NCBI GenBank assembly: GCA_910583795.1
Contig: CAJTZQ010000049.1
Location: forward strand, 1-27,380
Reading direction: 5' to 3'
Source: an uncultured Muribaculaceae bacterium
Lineage (GTDB): Bacteria > Bacteroidota > Bacteroidia > Bacteroidales > Muribaculaceae
Length of the DNA stretch: 27,380 bases
Of this stretch, positions 1-6,686 are shown in pieces. Position 1 is the first letter of the stretch. Every line of letters begins with the position of its first letter. The position numbers were made by a program, and so were the translations under genes. Below the pieces are notes generated by a model. It saw nothing but the letters and a program-made list of their open reading frames with translations. It was not told where the DNA came from and searched no databases.

Positions 1-49
1 CAACGGACTGCTGATACAAAATGTGTCAACGAGGTCCTGAGCCACGGCA

Positions 50-87
<38 letters not shown>

Positions 88-95
88 CAAAAAAA

Positions 96-602
96 TCACT
101 GTTTATTCTTCTGAATCTGTTCATTCATTCTTTCTGTTGTCTCAAGAGCAGACCAAGTGTTGCGCGGGGTCTTCTTAAATCCGATAGCAACTTTCACACT
201 TGGTTTTTCAAATTTCAAAACATAGTCGGTGCTGTCAGGCGCAATGATTACAGGCAGCCCCTTGACGTCTACTGAACGATAGATGCCGCTGTCTCCCTTC
301 TCAAAAGGTTTTTCAAGCACAACCTTATAATCGATCTTTGTACGGTTTCCATTTTCATACACATATATTGCCGACAATTCAGGACTAAGTGAGAAAAACA
401 CTCTACCGTCAAACTTACCTTTTCTGGCATTAGTCCCTTCTATATCATAGCTTGTAGCGTCATAAAGACCGCTATGAAGTGGTTGATTGGCATAAAATGC
501 ATCGTCATCTACCGGAGTTGCCGCAGCTTTCTCTTTTGAGCCACCGCAAGAAACGAATAACAGCAATGCTGCAAATAAGCTAAAAATTGATGTTGTTTTC
601 AT
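96..602 (-). CDS. Predicted lipoprotein of unknown function
   Basis: This 168-residue protein starts with a hydrophobic signal sequence (about residues 4-18) ending in a lipobox, LFVSC, with Cys19 as the predicted lipidated residue, followed by GGSKEK. It is therefore probably a lipoprotein anchored in the envelope. The remainder is soluble-looking and rich in beta-strand patterns, with no membrane segment. Residues about 40-150 have the feel of a small extracytoplasmic beta domain (NlpE-like in style), but I recognise no family. The ATG at 602 is preceded by a good Bacteroidetes promoter, giving a leader of roughly 25 bases. It is divergent from luxS. The gene is real with good confidence; its function is unknown. 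Confidence 0.8.
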   Translation of the reverse strand: MKTTSIFSLFAALLLFVSCGGSKEKAAATPVDDDAFYANQPLHSGLYDATSYDIEGTNARKGKFDGRVFFSLSPELSAIYVYENGNRTKIDYKVVLEKPFEKGDSGIYRSVDVKGLPVIIAPDSTDYVLKFEKPSVKVAIGFKKTPRNTWSALETTERMNEQIQKNKQ

Positions 603-632
603 TAGGTTTAAGATTTAGTTAGTTTTCAACGC

Positions 633-664
633 CAAATATAATCATAAAATTCAACTCCAGCAAA
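633..664 (-). promoter_or_regulatory. Bacteroidetes-type promoter of the lipoprotein gene
   Basis: On the minus strand a -33 box TTTG (complement of 661-664) is separated by exactly 20 bases from a -7 box TATATTTG (complement of 633-640). This matches the Bacteroidetes consensus TTTG-N19-21-TAnnTTTG at every defined position. The predicted transcript start near 627 leaves a leader of about 25 bases before the ATG at 602. Confidence 0.65.
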
Positions 665-710
665 ATTATGCAGTATTATGTACTATTATGTCATTAAACG
701 GCGGTTTCAC

Positions 711-741
711 TTTGTTATAACACAAGAATATACTAATTTTG
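711..741 (+). promoter_or_regulatory. Bacteroidetes-type promoter of luxS
   Basis: A -33 box TTTG (711-714) is followed after 19 bases by a -7 box TAATTTTG (734-741), a full consensus match. The -7 box ends only four bases before the luxS ATG at 746, so the transcript should begin at or almost at the start codon. Confidence 0.65.
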
Positions 742-745
742 CAGC

Positions 746-1228
746 ATGGAAAAAATAGCAAGCTTTACAATAGATCATAACCGTCTGCTGCGTGGAGTAT
801 ATGTCTCACGCCGAGACATAACTCCCTCAGGAGATGTAATCACCACATTCGATATCCGTCTTACGGAACCGAACCGCCAAGCTGCGCTCTCCCCTCAGGC
901 TCTCCATACAATGGAACATCTTGCCGCCACTTATCTCAGAAACGACAAGAAATGGAAAGACAAAATTGTATATTGGGGACCGATGGGATGCTGCACCGGT
1001 AATTATCTCCTTATGCAAGGAGAACTTAACCCTGAAGACATAATCCCGCTCCTCAAAGACACTTTCAAATTTATAGCGGATTTCGAAGGGGAGATCCCAG
1101 GAGCTACGCCAAAAGATTGCGGCAATTATACCTTCAATGATCTTACTGCAGCGAAAAAGGCAGCCGAAATATTTCTTATTGAAATCCTTGACCAAATTTC
1201 TCCCATTAACACTATATATCCATCCTGA
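746..1228 (+). CDS. luxS: S-ribosylhomocysteine lyase (LuxS)
   Basis: LuxS cleaves S-ribosylhomocysteine to homocysteine and 4,5-dihydroxy-2,3-pentanedione, the precursor of autoinducer-2, in the cytosolic activated methyl cycle. The 160-residue length is normal for the family. The metal site is visible as HTMEH (His54, His58, with the catalytic Glu57) and the third ligand Cys125 in PKDCGNY. The catalytic cysteine lies in the GCCTG motif (Cys82; canonical form GCxTG). The N-terminus ASFTIDHNRL matches the usual start of LuxS, so the ATG at 746 is well supported. The gene is alone: no pfs or methionine-cycle gene is next to it. Its stop codon lies inside a terminator stem shared with the converging exporter gene. 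Confidence 0.97.
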   Translation: MEKIASFTIDHNRLLRGVYVSRRDITPSGDVITTFDIRLTEPNRQAALSPQALHTMEHLAATYLRNDKKWKDKIVYWGPMGCCTGNYLLMQGELNPEDIIPLLKDTFKFIADFEGEIPGATPKDCGNYTFNDLTAAKKAAEIFLIEILDQISPINTIYPS

Positions 1229-1248
1229 AAATCAGGATGGATTTTTTT
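1218..1248 (+). terminator. luxS intrinsic terminator containing both convergent stop codons
   Basis: The 11-bp perfect arms ATCCATCCTGA (1218-1228) and its complement (1232-1242) surround a 3-base loop, and the right arm leads into a T-run at 1242-1248. The luxS TGA (1226-1228) is in the left arm and the exporter TGA (complement of 1232-1234) is in the right arm. The T-tract supports termination in the luxS direction. Confidence 0.85.
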
Positions 1249-2401
1249 GAAGACACAGCAATGTAGCACCTAAACTACATGCCACAAGTATTATATAAGT
1301 AGACTGCATAAGATCGCCGATTCCAACAAGTGGAGATACGAGCCCTCCGAATGCAAAACCTATGGCACCTAAGACAGCTGAAGCAGCCCCCACAGCTTTC
1401 CTGCCACTCTCCATGCCAAGGGCAGTGACAGAAGGGAATATAAACCCAAGGAAGAAAAGCATCAGCAATGTCAAGCCCTCATATACAAAGAATGAATCTA
1501 CAAAATAACGACTAATTAAAAGAAGCATCGCAAACACTGCCATTCCTATTGTGCTGAACAAAGCTGCATTCTCCATTTTCTTGAACTTCATAGCCAAACC
1601 GGATCCTATTGCTATTATTGTGGCATTTGTGCCAAATGTGAGCGAAAACTGAATTTCCGAATATCCGAAATGGTCCTGCACTATGAATGATGCGCTCGAA
1701 ATATATGCAAACAAAACGCCATAGGAAAGCCCGAAAACCGCAACATACCGTCTGAATTCCGGAATCTTGAAAATATCAACAAAACCATGAGCCGCTTTCC
1801 AAGCTGATCCTTTAACCCGTTTTCCCTTTGGCAACGATTCCCTAAACGGAATACACATAATCATCAATACAATTCCAATTATGAATAATACCCAGAATAT
1901 TCCTTGCCAACCCAACGACCTTGCAACCATTCCTCCCGTAACAGGAGCCACAACCGGAGCTATCCCGTTTATGGCACCTACTATGGCAAGAACTTTTGCC
2001 AACTCTCTACCGCTGTAACAATCCGTGGCAACAGAACGCGACATTACGATTCCGCCTGCACCTCCAAGCCCCTGAAGGAAACGGAAGATATCAAAAATCT
2101 CTATATTCGGGGAATATATACAGCCCACAGTTGACAATGCAAACAAGACTAACGACCATACCATAATCGGCAACCTTCCGTATTTGTCGCTTAATGGTCC
2201 AAAGAAAATCTGTCCTAACGCGATACCCAAAAGACTCGCTGTCAGTCCCAATTGCACCATTGATGCCGAAGTATTGAAAATATCCGCCATAGCAGGCAAA
2301 GTAGGGAGGTAAAAATCAGTTATAAATGGACCGAATGCCGACAATGCACCTAAAAATACAAGCAGGAAAATAAAATACCTTTTACCAAATTTCTGCGTCA
2401 T
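1232..2401 (-). CDS. Bcr/CflA-type drug-resistance MFS transporter
   Basis: This 389-residue inner-membrane protein has about 12 predicted transmembrane segments, the family's usual size. The N-terminus has the Bcr/CflA signature: TDFYLPTLPAMA after the first helix, then the MFS motif A-like loop GPLSDKYGRLP (about residues 68-78), and a motif C-like glycine/proline-rich fifth helix (APVVAPVTGG, residues 147-156). It probably exports toxic small molecules in exchange for protons; the substrate cannot be read from the sequence. It follows the NUDIX gene on the same strand with an 86-base gap, so the two may be co-transcribed. The ATG at 2401 gives the normal N-terminus. Confidence 0.88.
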   Translation of the reverse strand: MTQKFGKRYFIFLLVFLGALSAFGPFITDFYLPTLPAMADIFNTSASMVQLGLTASLLGIALGQIFFGPLSDKYGRLPIMVWSLVLFALSTVGCIYSPNIEIFDIFRFLQGLGGAGGIVMSRSVATDCYSGRELAKVLAIVGAINGIAPVVAPVTGGMVARSLGWQGIFWVLFIIGIVLMIMCIPFRESLPKGKRVKGSAWKAAHGFVDIFKIPEFRRYVAVFGLSYGVLFAYISSASFIVQDHFGYSEIQFSLTFGTNATIIAIGSGLAMKFKKMENAALFSTIGMAVFAMLLLISRYFVDSFFVYEGLTLLMLFFLGFIFPSVTALGMESGRKAVGAASAVLGAIGFAFGGLVSPLVGIGDLMQSTYIILVACSLGATLLCLQKNPS

Positions 2402-2487
2402 ATTTTATCAAAAATTTAATTTTCGTAAAGCTCTACGGGCACAAAGCACGTTAAGACATCATGCATTTCATTTCAAATCTACATGAA

Positions 2488-2997
2488 TTATTCCTTGCCA
2501 CCAAACAGAGTGATATATTCCTTCTCAAAATTAGGAGTGAATATCCCCTTACCTATATTGGAAAGTATTTCATCCCTGCTCCAGAAATTACCTCCGTCAA
2601 GCTCATCGCTGGGAACAGGATCATAGTCTATAACTGTCTTGTAAGCGTTTACCAATTCTTTTTCACGCGCGGATTCAAACACGTATCTCTTCAATTCTAC
2701 CGGCAAGAAATCCGTTATCCCCAATTCCTCGAATGCCTCCCTCCTTAATGCAGTTTCAACATCTTCCCCATAATCTATATGTCCACCGACGGCTGTATCC
2801 CACTTTCCCGGCTGAATATCTTTCCAATCCGGTCTACGCTGAAGATATAGTCTTCCCGATTTATCGAAAACATGCAAATGCACAACGGGATGAAGCAGCT
2901 TGGATCCGCTATGGCACTCCCCTCTTGTAGCCTGTCCTATCACATTTCCCTCAACATCCACTATAGGAAAAATCTCCTCTCTATTATCTCTTTTCAT
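2488..2997 (-). CDS. NUDIX hydrolase (YfcD/isopentenyl-isomerase-like subgroup)
   Basis: This 169-residue cytosolic protein has a full Nudix box, GX5EX7REX2EEXG, spanning about residues 72-93 (G72, E78, R86-E87, E90-E91, G93), which binds divalent metal for hydrolysis of a nucleoside-diphosphate-linked substrate. The flanking GQATRGECHSGSKLLHPVVH segment and the QRRP motif are like those of YfcD and the isopentenyl diphosphate isomerase-related NUDIX group. The substrate is unknown. I chose the ATG at 2997 (MKRDNREEIF) because the fold begins immediately after it; ATG 3015 is a possible longer start. It lies upstream of the exporter gene on the same strand. Confidence 0.88.
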   Translation of the reverse strand: MKRDNREEIFPIVDVEGNVIGQATRGECHSGSKLLHPVVHLHVFDKSGRLYLQRRPDWKDIQPGKWDTAVGGHIDYGEDVETALRREAFEELGITDFLPVELKRYVFESAREKELVNAYKTVIDYDPVPSDELDGGNFWSRDEILSNIGKGIFTPNFEKEYITLFGGKE

Positions 2998-3255
2998 ACA
3001 TTTTCCATTTGACATATTATTAACGCAGCTTTCTCCATTTAAGTACGAACTTATATATTTTAAGAACAAACATCAATGTGCGCAAGATTGTCTCGTAGCG
3101 TGAAAGAAATATGATGTCGTGAATATTTAATAGAATATTACTACAAAGAAAGATTTATTTAGAGTAAAAAATCAGAATTATTGGGTAAAAAATGTTTTTT
3201 TATTTCAATAATATATCATATCCGTTCATTTACACAATTATTTATCCGATGTTAA

Positions 3256-3285
3256 TAAATTTATAATTTAGAATAACTAACTTTG
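3256..3285 (+). promoter_or_regulatory. Candidate promoter and operator of the hexuronate operon
   Basis: A perfect -7 box TAACTTTG lies at 3278-3285, but no TTTG is seen at the expected -33 position, as might be expected of an activator-dependent promoter. Just upstream, TAAATT-TAT-AATTTA (3256-3270) is a perfect interrupted palindrome placed between the expected -33 and -7 positions, where a repressor or activator could bind. The palindrome is entirely A/T, so it could occur by chance. The predicted leader is about 88 bases. Confidence 0.4.
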
Positions 3286-3320
3286 CAAATAAGTATAAAA
3301 CCATTCTTAGCCGTACTTAA

Positions 3321-3347
3321 AGAATAAAAGGTTCATGATTTTATTCT
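3321..3347 (+). promoter_or_regulatory. Leader hairpin upstream of kdgK
   Basis: The 9-bp perfect arms AGAATAAAA (3321-3329) and TTTTATTCT (3339-3347) enclose a 9-base loop in the predicted 5' leader. There is no G/C-rich core or T-tract, so it is not a normal terminator. The stem is weak, and its function is uncertain. Confidence 0.35.
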
Positions 3348-3377
3348 ATAAAAAGGTTTCATAGACAAACTGACATT

Positions 3378-4400
3378 ATGAGCAAAATAGTAACATTGGG
3401 AGAGATCATGTTACGTCTCTCGCCATCCGGCAATGACCGGTTTATTCAATCAGACTCTTTCCGCGTGATTTGGGGCGGTGGCGAGGCAAACGTGGCTGTT
3501 AGCTGTGCCAACTATGGTCATGACGCATATTTTGTATCCAAACTTCCAACGCATGAAATCGGACAAGCTGCAGTCAATGCTCTGCGCCGATATGGAGTAA
3601 ACACAGAATTTATAGCCAGAGGCGGCAATCGTGTGGGGATCTATTATTGTGAAACCGGAGCATCAATGCGACCCTCCAAAGTGATCTACGACCGTGCCGG
3701 ATCCGCAATAGCCGAAGCTGACCCTTCAGATTTCGATTTCGATAAAATTATGGAGGGAGCTGACTGGTTTCATTGGAGCGGGATCACCCCTGCAATCAGC
3801 GATAAGGCAGCTGAATTGACTCGTCTTGCATGTGAAGCTGCAAAACGTCATGGTGTCACTGTAAGCGTAGACCTGAACTTCCGTAAGAAACTCTGGACGT
3901 CAGAGAAAGCACAATCCGTGATGCGCCCGCTTATGAAATATGTCGATGTTTGCATAGGTAACGAAGAGGATGCTGAACTCTGCCTCGGATTCAAGCCTGA
4001 TGCTGATGTGGAAAGCGGAGAAACCAATGCTGAAGGATATAAAAATATATTCCGTGAAATGGCAAAGGAATTTGGATTCAAATATGTGGTTTCCACACTC
4101 CGAGAAAGCTATTCAGCAACCCACAACGGGTGGAAAGGGATGATATATGACGGAAAGGATTTCTACGAATCCAAACGTTACGATATAAATCCTATCGTTG
4201 ACCGAGTAGGTGGAGGAGATTCTTTCTCCGGAGGTCTCATCCATGGACTTCTCACAATGTCTACCCAGGGAGAAGCTCTCGAATTTGCAGTGGCGGCTTC
4301 AGCCCTCAAACAGACAATCAACGGAGACTTTAATCTTGTGTCGGAATCTGAAGTCAAGGCACTTGCGGGTGGAAGCGCAAATGGCAGAGTGCAACGTTAA
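3378..4400 (+). CDS. kdgK: 2-keto-3-deoxygluconate (KDG) kinase
   Basis: This PfkB/ribokinase-family sugar kinase (340 residues) phosphorylates KDG to 2-keto-3-deoxy-6-phosphogluconate in the cytosol. The N-terminal PfkB signature is visible around residues 33-48 (GGGEANVAVSCANYG). The C-terminal signature is VGGGDSFSGGL at about 277-287, with Asp281 the expected catalytic base in the anion hole. VDLNFRKKLW (164-173) matches the typical KDG kinase core. It is the first gene of the hexuronate operon; the KDPG aldolase gene starts 12 bases after its stop. The KDG assignment rests on family resemblance plus the neighbouring aldolase and uxuA. I see no Shine-Dalgarno sequence, as usual in Bacteroidetes. 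Confidence 0.93.
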   Translation: MSKIVTLGEIMLRLSPSGNDRFIQSDSFRVIWGGGEANVAVSCANYGHDAYFVSKLPTHEIGQAAVNALRRYGVNTEFIARGGNRVGIYYCETGASMRPSKVIYDRAGSAIAEADPSDFDFDKIMEGADWFHWSGITPAISDKAAELTRLACEAAKRHGVTVSVDLNFRKKLWTSEKAQSVMRPLMKYVDVCIGNEEDAELCLGFKPDADVESGETNAEGYKNIFREMAKEFGFKYVVSTLRESYSATHNGWKGMIYDGKDFYESKRYDINPIVDRVGGGDSFSGGLIHGLLTMSTQGEALEFAVAASALKQTINGDFNLVSESEVKALAGGSANGRVQR

Positions 4401-4412
4401 TATAATTTGAAA

Positions 4413-5072
4413 ATGGCAAGAAACAATAAATTGGATGTGCTCAACAAAATGGCGTCCGCCCCTATGGTCCCTGTTTTCTATAATAAGGATACTGAAATAG
4501 CGAAAGCCGTGGTGAAAGCATGCTATGACGGCGGCGTACGCCTTTTTGAGTTTACTAACCGCGGGGATTTCGCTCATGAAGTATTTGCGGAAGTGTCGAA
4601 ATTCGTGGCTAAAGAATGTCCTGAAATGGCACTCGGCGTAGGTTCTATTGTGGAGCCCGCCACAGCCGCCCTCTATATGCAGCTTGGTGCCGATTTTGTG
4701 GTCGGTCCACTCTTCAATCCGGAAGTGGCAAAAGTATGCAACAGACGTGGCGTGCCCTACGTGCCGGGTTGCGGTAGTGTCAGCGAGATCGGATTCGCGC
4801 AGGAAGCAGGATGCGATGTCTGCAAACTTTTCCCTGGTGATGTGCTCGGCCCGAAGATGGTCAAAGGATTGCTCGCACCTATGCCATGGTCAAAAATCAT
4901 GGTCACAGGTGGAGTCGAACCAACTGAGCAAAATCTTTCATCCTGGTTTCAGGCAGGGGTTTTCGCTGTCGGTATGGGCTCCAAACTTTTCCCAAAAGAT
5001 AAAATTGCAGAGAAAGATTGGGCATGGATCACGGCAAAATGCCGTGAAGCGCTATCTTTCTGCCACAAATAA
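4413..5072 (+). CDS. kdgA: KDPG aldolase (2-dehydro-3-deoxyphosphogluconate aldolase)
   Basis: This class I aldolase (219 residues) splits KDPG into pyruvate and glyceraldehyde-3-phosphate. The Schiff-base lysine is Lys138 in the motif CKLFPGD, and the catalytic glutamate is Glu46 in RLFEFTNRGD, both in their expected places in the (beta/alpha)8 barrel. VGSIVEP (76-82) and VTGGVEP (164-170) are further family motifs. I use the ATG at 4413, giving MARNNKLDVLN; an in-frame TTG at 4407 would add two residues. It sits 12 bases after kdgK, consistent with translational coupling in the operon. An Eda-type enzyme can also act on 2-keto-4-hydroxyglutarate, but the neighbours point to KDPG. Confidence 0.93.
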   Translation: MARNNKLDVLNKMASAPMVPVFYNKDTEIAKAVVKACYDGGVRLFEFTNRGDFAHEVFAEVSKFVAKECPEMALGVGSIVEPATAALYMQLGADFVVGPLFNPEVAKVCNRRGVPYVPGCGSVSEIGFAQEAGCDVCKLFPGDVLGPKMVKGLLAPMPWSKIMVTGGVEPTEQNLSSWFQAGVFAVGMGSKLFPKDKIAEKDWAWITAKCREALSFCHK

Positions 5073-5079
5073 TTTGCGA

Positions 5080-5109
5080 GACACGTGGTGTAGTTCATCA
5101 CCACGTGTC
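5080..5109 (+). terminator. Intercistronic hairpin between kdgA and exuT
   Basis: The 11-bp perfect, G/C-rich arms GACACGTGGTG (5080-5090) and CACCACGTGTC (5099-5109) enclose an 8-base loop, followed by a pyrimidine-rich tract (CTTTTCTCTATTTCTCC). It lies eight bases after the kdgA stop and 57 before exuT. It could be a partial terminator or an RNA-stabilising 3' end that lowers transporter expression relative to the first two enzymes. The tract is interrupted, so termination is probably incomplete. Confidence 0.55.
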
Positions 5110-5165
5110 CTTTTCTCTATTTCTCCTCTCTCAACTTTCTTCATATCTACTAACCTATATCCCAC

Positions 5166-6686
5166 ATGAATCTAGAGTCCTACCCTTCCGCACTATGTGC
5201 CGAAGGGAATACTTCAAAAAAAAAGACAAACTACCGTTGGGTGATATGCGGTATGTTATTTGTCGCATTGGTTATCAATTATCTTGACCGCCAAGTATTA
5301 TCGTTGACCTGGAAAAATTTTATCGCTCCCGAGTTTAATTGGACAGATGCCGACTATGGCAGAATCACAGGCATATTTTCAATAGTCTATGCTGTAGCAA
5401 TGATATTTGCCGGCAAATTTATCGATTTTGTCGGCACAAAGAAAGGATATCTATGGTCAATCGGTATATGGTCGACAGGAGCCTGCCTTCATGCTTTCTG
5501 CGGCATTCTGACTGACGGAATTATTACAGGAGACTGGACCCTGTCATTCTTAGGAGCGCGTGAGAATCTTCTTGCCTTGCAAAACACTGCATCAATAAGC
5601 GTGATGGTCACCACGGTCAGCGTTTGGCTCTTCATAGCCGCAAGAGTGGTTCTTTCAGTCGGAGAGGCAGGCAACTTCCCTTCGTCAATAAAAGCTGTTG
5701 CCGAATATTTTCCAAAGAAAGACCGAGGTTTTGCCACCGGCATTTTCAATTCAGGAGCGCAGATCGGGGCTTTGATTGCTCCCTTCACAATTCCCCTTAT
5801 TGCCAAATATTATGGTTGGGAAATGGCATTTCTCGCTATCGGAGTGTTAGGGTTTATATGGATGGGGGTCTGGGTATTTATTTATAAAGAACCTCGTCAC
5901 AACCCATATGTGAATATGGCTGAACTTGATTATATCGAACAGGATCTGCATCAGGAAGCCGAAATGGAAGACACTTACGACAAAAATGAAGAGACAATCC
6001 AAAATGATTCAAAAATCGGTCTTTTACAAGCGTTCACATTCCGCCAGACCTGGGCGGTAATCCTTGGAAGATTTCTACCCGATTCCGTATGGTGGTTCCT
6101 TCTTTTCTGGGCACCTGCTTTTATAAGTGAAGTTTACGGTTATTCTACAGCTTCTACGAAAGGAATGATTGCCATCTTCCTCATTTATCTCATCTCCATG
6201 CTTTCTCTTTTCGGCAGCTATCTTCCGACATATTACATGAACAAAAATAAACTGAATCCTTATTCAGGACGCATGAAAGCATTACTTATCTTTGCTGTAT
6301 TCCCTTTATCGGGATGGTTCGTTATGCCACTCGGCAACCTATCAATGTGGTTTCCGGTGGCGATAATAGGCATTATGTGTGCCGCCCACCAAAGTTGGAG
6401 CGCCAACGTCTATAATGTGGTGAGCGATATGTTCCCGAAATCTGTAGTAGCCACTGTGATTGGGGCTGCCGGACTCGCCAGCGGTCTTGGAAGCTTCTGC
6501 TCCAATTATGGCGCCGGACTTCTCTTCACCTACGCCGACGATGTCAAACTCCAATTTTTAGGATACGAAGGTAAAAACGCAGGATATATGATTGTGTTCC
6601 TTGTCGCAGGTTCAGCATATCTCCTCAGCTGGATAATGATGAAAGTTTTAGTACCGAAATATAAACTCGTAGTGCTCAATAAATGA
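5166..6686 (+). CDS. exuT: Hexuronate transporter (MFS, anion:cation symporter family)
   Basis: This 506-residue inner-membrane protein probably imports D-glucuronate and/or D-galacturonate with protons. NYLDRQVLSLTW in the first helix (38-49) is characteristic of the ExuT-like anion:cation symporter family. MFS motifs include the loop GKFIDFVGTKKGY (83-95) and VGEAGNFPSSIKAVAEYFP (165-183). About 12 membrane segments are predicted. It is longer than typical ExuT: residues about 113-150, between the third and fourth helices, form an extra soluble-looking segment, and the N-terminus carries about 20 extra polar residues. It is preceded by an intercistronic hairpin and overlaps uxaC by four bases (ATGA), so transporter and isomerase are translationally coupled. 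Exact hexuronate preference is inferred from the operon. Confidence 0.88.
   Translation: MNLESYPSALCAEGNTSKKKTNYRWVICGMLFVALVINYLDRQVLSLTWKNFIAPEFNWTDADYGRITGIFSIVYAVAMIFAGKFIDFVGTKKGYLWSIGIWSTGACLHAFCGILTDGIITGDWTLSFLGARENLLALQNTASISVMVTTVSVWLFIAARVVLSVGEAGNFPSSIKAVAEYFPKKDRGFATGIFNSGAQIGALIAPFTIPLIAKYYGWEMAFLAIGVLGFIWMGVWVFIYKEPRHNPYVNMAELDYIEQDLHQEAEMEDTYDKNEETIQNDSKIGLLQAFTFRQTWAVILGRFLPDSVWWFLLFWAPAFISEVYGYSTASTKGMIAIFLIYLISMLSLFGSYLPTYYMNKNKLNPYSGRMKALLIFAVFPLSGWFVMPLGNLSMWFPVAIIGIMCAAHQSWSANVYNVVSDMFPKSVVATVIGAAGLASGLGSFCSNYGAGLLFTYADDVKLQFLGYEGKNAGYMIVFLVAGSAYLLSWIMMKVLVPKYKLVVLNK

Larger units (their letters stand above)
2998..3377. other. Divergent intergenic region before the hexuronate operon
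   Basis: About 380 AT-rich bases without a convincing gene lie between the NUDIX start and kdgK. The right half holds a -7 promoter box, an interrupted palindrome, a leader hairpin and a short direct repeat (AAAAGGTTCAT at 3326-3336, AAAAGGTTTCAT at 3351-3362). The left half (about 3000-3180) shows no clear signal beyond homopolymer tracts. Confidence 0.6.

Noticed and set aside
827..1195. 122-residue open frame antisense to luxS
   Set aside because: It lies fully inside luxS, shows no recognisable domain and has no promoter; luxS is certain.
4648..5169. 173-residue frame overlapping kdgA and the intercistronic hairpin
   Set aside because: It is an out-of-frame shadow of kdgA with no protein-like pattern.
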